DNA of 64,000 nucleotides from Anisus vortex (Eukaryota > Mollusca > Gastropoda > Planorbidae). The notes under the pieces are model-generated. The model ran no database searches. It saw only the letters and a program-made list of their open reading frames with translations, and was not told the origin of the DNA. The DNA lies in the NCBI GenBank assembly GCA_949126835.1, contig CASBPS010000173.1:223894-287893 (forward strand), read 5' to 3'. Positions 10,901 to 25,669 of this stretch are shown piece by piece. Numbering within the stretch: the stretch's first letter is position 1; each line of letters begins with the position of its first letter. A program made the translations under genes and the position numbers.

Positions 10901-13900
10901 ATTAGTGGTTTTGGCTTCTCTTTTGGCCGTAAAACAGCAGTTTTGTGGTTTTAGCTTCTCCACAAACCGTACATAGACTTGAAAAGCAGATTTGTGGTTT
11001 TGGCTTCTCCACAAAACGTACAACGATTTGAAAAGCAGATTTCTGGTTTGGGATTCTCTTTTCGCCGTAATACAGCAGATTTGTGGTTTTGGCTTCTCTA
11101 CTGGCCGTACAAAAGCTGATTTGTGGTTTTGGCTTCTCCACAAACCGTACAACGACTTGACTAGCAGATTTGTGGTAATTGCGCTTCTGTTCTGGCCGTA
11201 CAACGACTTGAATAGCAGATTTCTGGTTTTGGCTTCTCTTTTGGCCGTGAAAAAGCAGATTTGTTGTTTTGGCTTTGTTTCTGGCCGTACAAAAGCAGAT
11301 TTGTGGTTTTGGCTTCTCCACAAACCGTACAACGACTTGACTAGCAGATTTGTGGTAATTGCTCTTCTGTTCTGGCCGTACAACGACCTGAAAAGCAGAT
11401 TTCTGGTTTTGGCTTCTCTTTTCGCCGTAATACAGCAGATTTGTGGTTTTGGCTTTTCCACAAAACGTACAACGACTTGAATAGCAGATTTCTTGTTTTG
11501 GCTCCTTTTCTGGCCGTAAAACAGCAGATTTGTGGTTTTGGCTTCTCTAGTGGCCGTACAAAATCAGATTTGTGGTTTTGGCTTCTCTTTTGGCCGTAAA
11601 ACAGAAGTTTTGTGGTTTTAGCTTTTCCACAAACCGTACAACGACTTGAAAAGCAGATTTGTGGTTTTGGCTTCTTTACAAAACGTACAACGACTTGAAT
11701 AGCAGATTTCTGGTTTTGGCTTCACTTTTGGCCGTAAAACAGCAGATTTGTGGTTTTGGCTTCTCTAGTGGCCTTACAAATGCAGATTTGTGGTTTTGGC
11801 TTCTCTTTTGGCCGTAAAACAGCAGTTTTGTGGTTTTAGCTTCTCCACAAACCGTACATAGACTTGAAAAGCAGATTTGTGGTTTTGGCTTCTCCACAAA
11901 ACGTACAACGATTTGAAAAGCAGATTTCTGGTTTGGGATTCTCTTTTCGCCGTAATACAGCAGATTTGTGGTTTTGGCTTCTCTACTGGCCGTACAAAAG
12001 CTGATTTGTGGTTTTGGCTTCTCCACAAACCGTACAACGACTTGACTAGCAGATTTGTGGTAATTGCGCTTCTGTTCTGGCCGTACAACAACTTGAATAG
12101 CAGATTTCTGGTTTTGGCTTCTCTTTTGGCCGTAAAAAAGCAGATTTGTTGTTTTGGCTTTGTTTCTGGCCGTACAAAAGCAGATTTGTGGTTTTGGCTT
12201 CTCCACAAACCGTACAACGACTTGACTAGCAGTATTGTGGTAATTGCGCTTCTGTTCTGGCCGTACAACGACTTGAATAGCAGATTTCTGGTTTTGGCTT
12301 CTCTTTTGGCCGTAATACAGCAGATTTGTGGTTTTGGCTTTTCCACAAAACGTACAACGACTTGAATAGCAGATTTCTTGTTTTGGCTCCTTTTCTGGCC
12401 GTAAAACAGCAGATTTGTGGTTTTGGCTTCTCTAGTGGCCGTACAAATGCAGATTTGTGGTTCTGGCTTCACTTTTGGCCGTAAGACAGCAGATTTGTGG
12501 TTTTGGCTTTGTTTCTGGCCGTACAAAAGCAGATTTGTGGTTTTGGCTTCTCCACAAACCGTACAACGACTGGACTAGCAGATTTGTGGTAATTGCGCTT
12601 CCGTTCTGGCCGTACAACGACTTGAATAGCAGATTTCTGGTTTTGGCTCCTTTTCTGGCCGTAAAACAGCAGATTTGTGGTTTTGGCTTCTCTAATGGCC
12701 GTACAAAAGCAGATTTGTGGTTTTGGCTTCTCTTTTGGCCGTAAAACAGCAGTTTTGTGGTTTTAGCTTCTCCACAAACCGTACAACGACTTGAAAAGCA
12801 GATTTGTGGTTTTGGCTTCTCCACAAAACGTACAACGACTGGACTAGCAGATTTGTGGTAATTGCGCTTCCGTTCTGGCCGTACGACGACTTGAATAGCA
12901 GATTTCTGGTTTTGGCTTCTCTTTTCGCCGTAATACAGCAGATTTGTGGTTTTGGCTTTTCCACAAAACGTACAACGACTTGAATAGCAGATTTCTGGTT
13001 TTGGCTTCACTTTTGGCCGTAAAACAGCAGATTTGTGGTTTTGGCTTCTCTAGTGGCCTTACAAATGCAGATTTGTGGTTTTGGCTTCTCTTTTGGCCGT
13101 AAAACAGCAGTTTTGTGGTTTTAGCTTCTCCACAAACCGTACATAGACTTGAAAAGCAGATTTGTGGTTTTGGCTTCTCCACAAAACGTACAACGATTTG
13201 AAAAGCAGATTTCTGGTTTGGGATTCTCTTTTCGCCGTAATACAGCAGATTTGTGGTTTTGGCTTCTCTACTGGCCGTACAAAAGCTGATTTGTGGTTTT
13301 GGCTTCTCCACAAACCGTACAACGACTTGACTAGCAGATTTGTGGTAATTGCGCTTCTGTTCTGGCCGTACAACGACTTGAATAGCAGATTTCTGGTTTT
13401 GGCTTCTCTTTTGGCCGTAAAAAAGCAGATTTGTTGTTTTGGCTTTGTTTCTGGCCGTACAAAAGCAGATTTGTGGTTTTGGCTTCTCCACAAACCGTAC
13501 AACGACTTGACTAGCAGATTTGTGGTAATTGCTCTTCTGTTCTGGCCGTACAACGACTTGAAAAGCAGATTTCTGGTTTTGGCTTCTCTTTTCGCCGTAA
13601 TACAGCAGATTTGTGGTTTTTGCTTTTCCACAAAACGTACAACGACTTGAATAGCAGATTTCTTGTTTTGGCTCCTTTTCTGGCCGTAAAACAGCAGATT
13701 TGTGGTTTTGGCTTCTCTAGTGGCCGTACAAATGCAGATTTGTGGTTTTGGCTTCACTTTTGGCCGTAAGACAGCAGATTTGTGGTTTTGGCTTTGTTTC
13801 TGGCCGTACAAAAGCAGATTTGTGGTTTTGGCTTCTCCACAAACCGTACAACGACTTGACTAGCAGATTTGTGGTAATTGCGCTTCCGTTCTGGCCGTAC

Positions 13901-16900
13901 AACGACTTGAATAGCAGATTTCTGGTTTTGGCTCCTTTTCTGGCCGTAAAACAGCAGATTTGTGGTTTTGGCTTCTCTAATGGCCGTACAAAAGCAGATT
14001 TGTGGTTTTGGCTTCTCTTTTGGCCGTAAAACAGCAGTTTTGTGGTTTTAGCTTCTCCACAAACCGTACAACGACTTGAAAAGCAGATTTGTGGTTTTGG
14101 CTTCACCACAAAACGTACAACGACTCGAATAGCAGATTTCTGGTTTGGGATTCTCTTTTAGCCGTAAAAAAGCAGATTTGTGGTTTTGGCTTTGTTTCTG
14201 GCATTACAAAAGCAGATTTGTGGTTTTGGCTTCTCCACAAACCGTACAACGATTTGACTAGCAGATTTGTGGTAATTGCGCTTCTGTTCTGGCCGTACAA
14301 CGACTTGAATAGCAGATTTCTGGTTTTGGCTTCTCTTTTCGACCTAATACAGCAGATTTGTGATTTTGGCTTTGTTTCTGGCCGTACAAAAGCAGATTTG
14401 TGGTTTTGGCTTCTTCACAAACCGTACAACGACTTGACTAGCAGATTTCGGGTAATTGCGCTTCTGTTCTGGCCGTACAACGACTTGAATAGCAGATTTC
14501 TGGTTTTGGCTTCTCTTTTCGCCGTAATACAGCAGATTTGTGGTTTTGGCTTTTCCACAAAACGTACAACGACTTGAATAGCAGATTTCTTGTTTTGGCT
14601 CCTTTTCTGGCCGTAAAACAGCAGATTTGTGGTTTTGGCTTCTCTAGTGGCCGTACAAAATCAGATTTGTGGTTTTGGCTTCTCTTTTGGCCGTAAAACA
14701 GCAGTTTTGTGGTTTTAGCTTCTCCACAAAACGTACAACGACTCGAATAGCAGATTTCTGGTTTTGGCTTCACTTTTGGCCGTAAAACAGCAGATTTGTG
14801 GTTTTGGCTTTGTTTCTGGCCGTACAAAAGCAGATTTGTGGTTTTGGCTTCTCCACAAACCGCACAACGACTTGACTAGCAGATTTGTGGTAATTGCGCT
14901 TCTGTTCTGGCCGTACGACGACTTGAATAGCAGATTTCTGGTTTTGGCTTCTCTTTTCGCCGTAATACAGCAGATTTGTGGTTTTGGCTTTTCCACAAAA
15001 CGTACAACGACTTGAATAGCAGATTTCTTGTTTTGGCTCCTTTTCTGGCCGTAAAACAGCAGATTTGTGGTTTTGGCTTCTCTTGTGGCCGTACAAAATC
15101 AGATTTGTGGTTTTGGCTTCTCTTTTGGCCGTAAAACAGAAGTTTTGTGGTTTTAGCTTTTCCACAAACCGTACAACTTCTTGAAAAGCAGATTTGTGGT
15201 TTTGGCTTTTCCACAAAACGTACAACGACTTGAATAGCAGATTTCTTGTTTTTGCTCCTTTTCTGGCCGTAAAACAGCAGATTTGTGGTTTTGGCTTCTC
15301 TAGTGGCCGTACAAATGCAGATTTGTGGTTTTGGCTTCACTTTTGGCCGTAAGACAGCAGATTTGTGGTTTTGGCTTTGTTTCTGGCCGTACAAAAGCAG
15401 ATTTGTGGTTTTGGCTTCTCCACAAACCGTACAACGACTGGACTAGCAGATTTGTGGTAATTGCGCTTCCGTTCTGGCCGTACAACGACTTGAATAGCAG
15501 ATTTCTGGTTTTGGCTCCTTTTCTGGCCGTAAAACAGCAGATTTGTGGTTTTGGCTTCTCTAATGGCCGTACAAAAGCAGATTTGTGGTTTTGGCTTCTC
15601 TTTTGGCCGTAAAACAGCAGTTTTGTGGTTTTAGCTTCTCCACAAATCGTACAACGACTTGAAAAGCAGATTTGTGGTTTTGGCTTCTCCACAAAACGTA
15701 CAACGACTCGAATAGCAGATTTCTGGTTTGGGATTCTCTTTTAGCCGTAAAAAAGCAGATTTGTGGTTTTGGCTTTGTTTCTGGCATTACAAAAGCAGAT
15801 TTGTGGTTTTGGCTTCTCCACAAACCGTACAACGATTTGACTAGCAGATTTGTGGTAATTGCGCTTCTGTTCTGGCCGTACAACGACTTGAATAGCAGAT
15901 TTCTGGTTTTGGCTTCTCTTTTCGACGTAATACAGCAGATTTGTGATTTTGGCTTTGTTTCTGGCCGTACAAAAGCAGATTTGTGGTTTTGGCTTCTTCA
16001 CAAACCGTACAACGACTTGACTAGCAGATTTCTGGTAATTGCGCTTCTGTTCTGGCCGTACAACGACTTGAATAGCAGATTTCTGGTTTTGGCTTCTCTT
16101 TTCGCCGTAATACAGCAGATTTGTGGTTTTGGCTTTTCCACAAAACGTACAACGACTTGAATAGCAGATTTCTTGTTTTGGCTCCTTTTCTGGCCGTAAA
16201 ACAGCAGATTTGTGGTTTTGGCTTCTCTAGTGGCCGTACAAAATTAGATTTGTGGTTTTGGCTTCTCTTTTGGCCGTAAAACAGCAGTTTTGTGGTTTTA
16301 GCTTCTCCACAAAACGTACAACGACTCGAATAGCAGATTTCTGGTTTTGGCTTCACTTTTGGCCGTAAAACAGCAGATTTGTGGTTTTGGCTTTGTTTCT
16401 GGCCGTACAAAAGCAGATTTGTGGTTTTGGCTTCTCCACAAACCGTACAACGACTTGACTAGCAGATTTGTGGTAATTGCGCTTCTGTTCTGGCCGTACG
16501 ACGACTTGAATAGCAGATTTCTGGTTTTGGCTTCTCTTTTCGCCGTAATACAGCAGATTTGTGGTTTTGGCTTTTCCACAAAACGTACAACGACTTGAAT
16601 AGCAGATTTCTTGTTTTGGCTCCTTTTCTGGCCGTAAAACAGCAGATTTGTGGTTTTGGCTTCTCTAGTGGCCGTACAAAATCAGATTTGTGGTTTTGGC
16701 TTCTCTTTTGGCCGTAAAACAGAAGTTTTGTGGTTTTAGCTTTTCCACAAACCGTACAACGACTTGAAAAGCAGATTTGTGGTTTTGGCTTCTTTACAAA
16801 ACGTACAACGACTTGAATAGCAGATTTCTGGTTTTGGCTTCACTTTTGGCCGTAAAACAGCAGATTTGTGGTTTTGGCTTCTCTAGTGGCCTTACAAATG

Positions 16901-19900
16901 CAGATTTGTGGTTTTGGCTTCTCTTTTGGCCGTAAAACAGCAGTTTTGTGGTTTTAGCTTCTCCACAAACCGTACATAGACTTGAAAAGCAGATTTGTGG
17001 TTTTGGCTTCTCCACAAAACGTACAACGATTTGAAAAGCAGATTTCTGGTTTGGGATTCTCTTTTCGCCGTAATACAGCAGATTTGTGGTTTTGGCTTCT
17101 CTACTGGCCGTACAAAAGCTGATTTGTGGTTTTGGCTTCTCCACAAACCGTACAACGACTTGACTAGCAGATTTGTGGTAATTGCGCTTCTGTTCTGGCC
17201 GTACAACGACTTGAATAGCAGATTTCTGGTTTTGGCTTCTCTTTTGGCCGTAATACAGCAGATTTGTGGTTTTGGCTTTTCCACAAAACGTACAACGACT
17301 TGAATAGCAGATTTCTTGTTTTGGCTCCTTTTCTGGCCGTAAAACAGCAGATTTGTGGTTTTGGCTTCTCTAGTGGCCGTACAAATGCAGATTTGTGGTT
17401 CTGGCTTCACTTTTGGCCGTAAGACAGCAGATTTGTGGTTTTGGCTTTGTTTCTGGCCGTACAAAAGCAGATTTGTGGTTTTGGCTTCTCCACAAACCGT
17501 ACAACGACTGGACTAGCAGATTTGTGGTAATTGCGCTTCCGTTCTGGCCGTACAACGACTTGAATAGCAGATTTCTGGTTTTGGCTCCTTTTCTGGCCGT
17601 AAAACAGCAGATTTGTGGTTTTGGCTTCTCTAATGGCCGTACAAAAGCAGATTTGTGGTTTTGGCTTCTCTTTTGGCCGTAAAACAGCAGTTTTGTGGTT
17701 TTAGCTTCTCCACAAACCGTACAACGACTTGAAAAGCAGATTTGTGGTTTTGGCTTCTCCACAAAACGTACAACGACTGGACTAGCAGATTTGTGGTAAT
17801 TGCGCTTCCGTTCTGGCCGTACGACGACTTGAATAGCAGATTTCTGGTTTTGGCTTCTCTTTTCGCCGTAATACAGCAGATTTGTGGTTTTGGCTTTTCC
17901 ACAAAACGTACAACGACTTGAATAGCAGATTTCTTGTTTTGGCTCCTTTTCTGGCCGTAAAACAGCAGATTTGTGGTTTTGGCTTCTCTAGTGGCCGTAC
18001 AAAATCAGATTTGTGGTTTTGGCTTCTCTTTTGGCCGTAAAACAGAAGTTTTGTGGTTTTAGCTTTTCCACAAACCGTACAACGACTTGAAAAGCAGATT
18101 TGTGGTTTTGGCTTCTTTACAAAACGTACAACGACTTGAATAGCAGATTTCTGGTTTTGGCTTCACTTTTGGCCGTAAAACAGCAGATTTGTGGTTTTGG
18201 CTTCTCTAGTGGCCTTACAAATGCAGATTTGTGGTTTTGGCTTCTCTTTTGGCCGTAAAACAGCAGTTTTGTGGTTTTAGCTTCTCCACAAACCGTACAT
18301 AGACTTGAAAAGCAGATTTGTGGTTTTGGCTTCTCCACAAAACGTACAACGATTTGAAAAGCAGATTTCTGGTTTGGGATTCTCTTTTCGCCGTAATACA
18401 GCAGATTTGTGGTTTTGGCTTCTCTACTGGCCGTACAAAAGCTGATTTGTGGTTTTGGCTTCTCCACAAACCGTACAACGACTTGACTAGCAGATTTGTG
18501 GTAATTGCGCTTCTGTTCTGGCCGTACAACGACTTGAATAGCAGATTTCTGGTTTTGGCTTCTCTTTTGGCCGTAAAAAAGCAGATTTGTTGTTTTGGCT
18601 TTGTTTCTGGCCGTACAAAAGCAGATTTGTGGTTTTGGCTTCTCCACAAACCGTACAACGACTTGACTAGCAGATTTGTGGTAATTGCTCTTCTGTTCTG
18701 GCCGTACAACGACTTGAAAAGCAGATTTCTGGTTTTGGCTTCTCTTTTCGCCGTAATACAGCAGATTTGTGGTTTTTGCTTTTCCACAAAACGTACAACG
18801 ACTTGAATAGCAGATTTCTTGTTTTGGCTCCTTTTCTGGCCGTAAAACAGCAGATTTGTGGTTTTGGCTTCTCTAGTGGCCGTACAAATGCAGATTTGTG
18901 GTTTTGGCTTCACTTTTGGCCGTAAGACAGCAGATTTGTGGTTTTGGCTTTGTTTCTGGCCGTACAAAAGCAGATTTGTGGTTTTAACTTCTCCACAAAC
19001 CGTACAACGACTTGACTAGCAGATTTGTGGTAATTGCGCTTCCGTTCTGGCCGTACAACGACTTGAATAGCAGATTTCTGGTTTTGGCTCCTTTTCTGGC
19101 CGTAAAACAGCAGATTTGTGGTTTTGGCTTCTCTAATGGCCGTACAAAAGCAGATTTGTGGTTTTGGCTTCTCTTTTGGCCGTAAAACAGCAGTTTTGTG
19201 GTTTTAGCTTCTCCACAAACCGTACAACGGCTTGAAAAGCAGATTTGTGGTTTTGGCTTCACCACAAAACGTACAACGACTCGAATAGCAGATTTCTGGT
19301 TTGGGATTCTCTTTTAGCCGTAAAAAAGCAGATTTGTGGTTTTGGCTTTGTTTCTGGCATTACAAAAGCAGATTTGTGGTTTTGGCTTCTCCACAAACCG
19401 TACAACGATTTGACTAGCAGATTTGTGGTAATTGCGCTTCTGTTCTGGCCGTACAACGACTTGAATAGCAGATTTCTGGTTTTGGCTTCTCTTTTCGACC
19501 TAATACAGCAGATTTGTGATTTTGGCTTTGTTTCTGGCCGTACAAAAGCAGATTTGTGGTTTTGGCTTCTTCACAAACCGTACAACGACTTGACTAGCAG
19601 ATTTCGGGTAATTGCGCTTCTGTTCTGGCCGTACAACGACTTGAATAGCAGATTTCTGGTTTTGGCTTCTCTTTTCGCCGTAATACAGCAGATTTGTGGT
19701 TTTGGCTTTTCCACAAAACGTACAACGACTTGAATAGCAGATTTCTGGTTTTGGCTCCTTTTCTGGCCGTAAAACAGCAGATTTGTGGTTTTGGCTTCTC
19801 TAGTGGCCGTACAAAATCAGATTTGTGGTTTTGGCTTCTCTTTTGGCCGTAAAACAGCAGTTTTGTGGTTTTAGCTTCTCCACAAAACGTACAACGACTC

Positions 19901-22300
19901 GAATAGCAGATTTCTGGTTTTGGCTTCACTTTTGGCCGTAAAACAGCAGATTTGTGGTTTTGGCTTTGTTTCTGGCCGTACAAAAGCAGATTTGTGGTTT
20001 TGGCTTCTCCACAAACCGCACAACGACTTGACTAGCAGATTTGTGGTAATTGCGCTTCTGTTCTGGCCGTACGACGACTTGAATAGCAGATTTCTGGTTT
20101 TGGCTTCTCTTTTCGCCGTAATACAGCAGATTTGTGGTTTTGGCTTTTCCACAAAACGTACAACGACTTGAATAGCAGATTTCTTGTTTTGGCTCCTTTT
20201 CTGGCCGTAAAACAGCAGATTTGTGGTTTTGGCTTCTCTAGTGGCCGTACAAAATCAGATTTGTGGTTTTGGCTTCTCTTTTGGCCGTAAAACAGAAGTT
20301 TTGTGGTTTTAGCTTTTCCACAAACCGTACAACTTCTTGAAAAGCAGATTTGTGGTTTTGGCTTCTCCACAAAACGTACAACGACTTGAATAGCAGATTT
20401 CTTGTTTTGGCTCCTTTTCTGGCCGTAAAACAGCAGATTTGTGGTTTTGGCTTCTCTAGTGGCCGTACAAATGCAGATTTGATGTTTTGGCTTCACTTTT
20501 GGCCGTAAGACAGCAGATTTGTGGTTTTGGCTTTGTTTCTGGCCGTACAAAAGCAGATTTGTGGTTTTGGCTTCTCCACAAACCGTACAACGACTTGACT
20601 AGCAGATTTGTGGTAATTGCGCTTCCGTTCTGGCCGTACAACGACTTGAATAGCAGATTTCTGGTTTTGGCTCCTTTTCTGGCCGTAAAACAGCAGATTT
20701 GTGGTTTTGGCTTCTCTAATGGCCGTACAAAAGCAGATTTGTGGTTTTGGCTTCTCTTTTGGCCGTAAAACAGCAGTTTTGTGGTTTTAGCTTCTCCACA
20801 AACCGTACAACGACTTGAAAAGCAGATTTGTGGTTTTGGCTTCTCCACAAAACGTACAACGACTCGAATAGCAGATTTCTGGTTTGGGATTCTCTTTTAG
20901 CCGTAAAAAAGCAGATTTGTGGTTTTGGCTTTGTTTCTGGCATTACAAAAGCAGATTTGTGGTTTTGGCTTCTCCACAAACCGTACAACGATTTGACTAG
21001 CAGATTTGTGGTAATTGCGCTTCTGTTCTGGCCGTACAACGACTTGAATAGCAGATTTCTGGTTTTGGCTTCTCTTTTCGACCTAATACAGCAGATTTGT
21101 GATTTTGGCTTTGTTTCTGGCCGTACAAAAGCAGATTTGTGGTTTTGGCTTCTTCACAAACCGTACAACGACTTGACTAGCAGATTTCTGGTAATTGCGC
21201 TTCTGTTCTGGCCGTACAACGACTTGAATAGCAGATTTCTGGTTTTGGCTTCTCTTTTCGCCGTAATACAGCAGATTTGTGGTTTTGGCTTTTCCACAAA
21301 ACGTACAACGACTTGAATAGCAGATTTCTTGTTTTGGCTCCTTTTCTGGCCGTAAAACAGCAGATTTGTGGTTTTGGCTTCTCTAGTGGCCGTACAAAAT
21401 CAGATTTGTGGTTTTGGCTTCTCTTTTGGCCGTAAAACAGCAGTTTTGTGGTTTTAGCTTCTCCACAAAACGTACAACGACTCGAATAGCAGATTTCTGG
21501 TTTTGGCTTCACTTTTGGCCGTAAAACAGCAGATTTGTGGTTTTGGCTTTGTTTCTGGCCGTACAAAAGCAGATTTGTGGTTTTGGCTTCTCCACAAACC
21601 GCACAACGACTTGACTAGCAGATTTGTGGTAATTGCGCTTCTGTTCTGGCCGTACGACGACTTGAATAGCAGATTTCTGGTTTTGGCTTCTCTTTTCGCC
21701 GTAATACAGCAGATTTGTGGTTTTGGCTTTTCCACAAAACGTACAACGACTTGAATAGCAGATTTCTTGTTTTGGCTCCTTTTCTGGCCGTAAAACAGCA
21801 GATTTGTGGTTTTGGCTTCTCTAGTGGCCGTACAAAATCAGATTTGTGGTTTTGGCTTCTCTTTTGGCCGTAAAACAGAAATTTTGTGGTTTTAGCTTTT
21901 CCACAAACCGTACAACTTCTTGAAAAGCAGATTTGTGGTTTTGGCTTCTCCACAAAACGTACAACGACTTGAATAGCAGATTTCTGGTTTTGGCTTCACT
22001 TTTGGCCGTAAAACAGCAGATTTGTGGTTTTGGCTTCTCTAGTGGCCTTACAAATGCAGATTTGTGGTTTTGGCTTCTCTTTTGGCCGTAAAACAGCAGT
22101 TTTGTGGTTTTAGCTTCTCCACAAACCGTACATAGACTTGAAAAGCAGATTTGTGGTTTTGGCTTCTCCACAAAACGTACAACGATTTGAAAAGCAGATT
22201 TCTGGTTTGGGATTCTCTTTTCGCCGTAATACAGCAGATTTGTGGTTTTGGCTTCTCTACTGGCCGTACAAAAGCTGATTTGTGGTTTTGGCTTCTCCAC
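10901..22300 (+). repeat. Zone with about 5.1-kb long-period repeat
   Basis: Sequence at 11.68-12.3 kb recurs at offset 5,118. After a 180-bp difference the offset is 4,938 up to about 12.96 kb. From about 13.06 to 17.1 kb it is a constant 5,156. Members of each copy include the private tail ACATAGACTTG (starts near 10970, 11845, 13141, 16974, 18297 and 22130) and TTCTTTACAAAACG. The copies differ by scattered single bases, so this amplification is older than the 2,808- and 3,335-bp ones. Confidence 0.85.
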
Positions 22301-25300
22301 AAACCGTACAACGACTTGACTAGCAGATTTGTGGTAATTGCGCTTCTGTTCTGGCCGTACAACGACTTGAATAGCAGATTTCTGGTTTTGGCTTCTCTTT
22401 TGGCCGTAAAAAAGCAGATTTGTTGTTTTGGCTTTGTTTCTGGCCGTACAAAAGCAGATTTGTGGTTTTGGCTTCTCCACAAACCGTACAACGACTTGAC
22501 TAGCAGATTTGTGGTAATTGCTCTTCTGTTCTGGCCGTACAACGACTTGAAAAGCAGATTTCTGGTTTTGGCTTCTCTTTTCGCCGTAATACAGCAGATT
22601 TGTGGTTTTGGCTTTTCCACAAAACGTACAACGACTTGAATAGCAGATTTCTTGTTTTGGCTCCTTTTCTGGCCGTAAAACAGCAGATTTGTGGTTTTGG
22701 CTTCTCTAGTGGCCGTACAAATGCAGATTTGTGGTTTTGGCTTCACTTTTGGCCGTAAGACAGCAGATTTGTGGTTTTGGCTTTGTTTCTGGCCGTACAA
22801 AAGCAGATTTGTGGTTTTGGCTTCTCCACAAACCGTACAACGACTTGACTAGCAGATTTGTGGTAATTGCGCTTCCGTTCTGGCCGTACAACGACTTGAA
22901 TAGCAGATTTCTGGTTTTGGCTCCTTTTCTGGCCGTAAAACAGCAGATTTGTGGTTTTGGCTTCTCTAATGGCCGTACAAAAGCAGATTTGTGGTTTTGG
23001 CTTCTCTTTTGGCCGTAAAACAGCAGTTTTGTGGCTTTAGCTTCTCCACAAACCGTACAACGACTTGAAAAGCAGATTTGTTGTTTTGGCTTCTCCACAA
23101 AACGTACAACGACTCGAATAGCAGATTTCTGGTTTGGGATTCTATTTTAGCCGTAAAAAAGCAGAATTGTGGTTTTGGCTTTGTTTCTGGCATTACAAAA
23201 GCAGATTTGTGGTTTTGGCTTCTCCACAAACCGTACAACGATTTGACTAGCAGATTTGTGGTAATTGCGCTTCTGTTCTGGCCGTACAACGACTTGAATA
23301 GCAGATTTCTGGTTTTGGCTTCTCTTTTCGACGTAATACAGCAGATTTGTGATTTTGGCTTTGTTTCTGGCCGTACAAAAGCAGATTTGTGGTTTTGGCT
23401 TCTTCACAAACCGTACAACGACTTGACTAGCAGATTTCTGGTAATTGCGCTTCTGTTCTGGCCGTACAACGACTTGAATAGCAGATTTCTGGTTTTGGCT
23501 TCTCTTTTCGCCGTAATACAGCAGATTTGTGGTTTTGGCTTTTCCACAAAACGTACAACGACTTGAATAGCAGATTTCTTGTTTTGGCTCCTTTTCTGGC
23601 CGTAAAACAGCAGATTTGTGGTTTTTGCTTCTCTAGTGGCCGTACAAAATCAGATTTGTGGTTTTGGCTTCTCTTTTGGCCGTAAAACAGCAGTTTTGTG
23701 GTTTTAGCTTCTCCACAAAACGTACAACGACTCGAATAGCAGATTTCTGGTTTTGGCTTCACTTTTGGCCGTAAAACAGCAGATTTGTGGTTTTGGCTTT
23801 GTTTCTGGCCGTACAAAAGCAGATTTGTGGTTTTGGCTTCTCCACAAACCGTACAACGACTTGACTAGCAGATTTGTGGTAATTGCGCTTCTGTTCTGGC
23901 CGTACAACGACTTGAATAGCAGATTTCTTGTTTTGGCTCCTTTTCTGGCCGTAAAACAGCAGATTTGTGGTTTTGGCTTCTCTAGTGGCCGTACAAAATC
24001 AGATTTGTGGTTTTGGCTTCTCTTTTGGCCGTAAAACAGAAGTTTTGTGGTTTTAGCTTTTCCACAAACCGTACAACGACTTGAAAAGCAGATTTGTGGT
24101 TTTGGCTTTTTTACAAAACGTACAACGACTTGAATAGCAGATTTCTGGTTTTGGCTTCACTTTTGGCCGTAAAACAGCAGATTTGTGGTTTTGGCTTCTC
24201 TAGTGGCCTTACAAATGCAGATTTGTGGTTTTGGCTTCTCTTTTGGCCGTAAAACAGCAGTTTTGTGGTTTTAGCTTCTCCACAAACCGTACATAGACTT
24301 GAAAAGCAGATTTGTGGTTTTGGCTTCTCCACAAAACGTACAACGATTTGAAAAGCAGATTTCTGGTTTGGGATTCTCTTTTCGCCGTAATACAGCAGAT
24401 TTGTGGTTTTGGCTTCTCTACTGGCCGTACAAAAGCTGATTTGTGGTTTTGGCTTCTCCACAAACCGTACAACGACTTGACTAGCAGATTTGTGGTAATT
24501 GCGCTTCTGTTCTGGCCGTACAACGACTTGAATAGCAGATTTCTGGTTTTGGCTTCTCTTTTGGCCGTAAAAAAGCAGATTTGTTGTTTTGGCTTTGTTT
24601 CTGGCCGTACAAAAGCAGATTTGTGGTTTTGGCTTCTCCACAAACCGTACAACGACTTGACTAGCAGATTTGTGGTAATTGCTCTTCTGTTCTGGCCGTA
24701 CAACGACTTGAAAAGCAGATTTCTGGTTTTGGCTACTCTTTTCGCCGTAATACAGCAGATTTGTGGTTTTTGCTTTTCCACAAAACGTACAACGACTTGA
24801 ATTGCAGATTTCTTGTTTTGGCTCCTTTTCTGGCCGTAAAACAGCAGATTTGTGGTTTTGGCTTCTCTAGTGGCCGTACAAATGCAGATTTGTGGTTTTG
24901 GCTTCACTTTTGGCCGTAAGACAGCAGATTTGTGGTTTTGGCTTTGTTTCTGGCCGTACAAAAGCAGATTTGTGGTTTTGGCTTCTCCACAAACCGTACA
25001 ACGACTTGACTAGCAGATTTGTGGTAATTGCGCTTCCGTTCTGGCCGTACAACGACTTGAATAGCAGATTTCTGGTTTTGGCTCCTTTTCTGGCCGTAAA
25101 ACAGCAGATTTGTGGTTTTGGCTTCTCTAATGGCCGTACAAAAGCAGATTTGTGGTTTTGGCTTCTCTTTTGGCCGTAAAACAGCAGTTTTGTGATTTTA
25201 GCTTCTCCACAAACCGTACAACGACTTGAAAAGCAGATTTGTGGTTTTGGCTTCTCCACAAAACGTACAACGACTCGAAAAGCAGATTTCTGGTTTGGGA

Positions 25301-25669
25301 TTCTCTTTTAGCCGTAAAAAAGCAGATTTGTGGTTTTGGCTTTGTTTCTGGCATTACAAAAGCAGATTTGTGGTTTTGGCTTCTCCACAAACCGTACAAC
25401 GATTTGACTAGCAGATTTGTGGTAATTGCGCTTCTGTTCTGGCCGTACAACGACTTGAATAGCAGATTTCTGGTTTTGGCTTCTCTTTTCGCCGTAATAC
25501 AGCAGATTTGTGGTTTTGGCTTTTCCACAAAACGTACAACGACTTGAATAGCAGATTTCTTGTTTTGGCTCCTTTTCTGGCCGTAAAACAGCAGATTTGT
25601 GGTTTTGGCTTCTCTAGTGGCCGTACAAAATCAGATTTGTGGTTTTGGCTTCTCTTTTGGCCGTAAAAC
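22301..25669 (+). repeat. Satellite zone with 2,161-bp period
   Basis: Sequence from about 22.05 to 23.3 kb recurs at 24.2-25.46 kb (offset 2,161). The stretch 23.07-23.9 kb matches 15.67-16.5 kb at offset 7,406, and 24.1-25.2 kb matches 18.1-19.2 kb at offset 5,994. The zone is therefore a rearranged, shortened continuation of the 5.1-kb period to its left. Confidence 0.8.
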
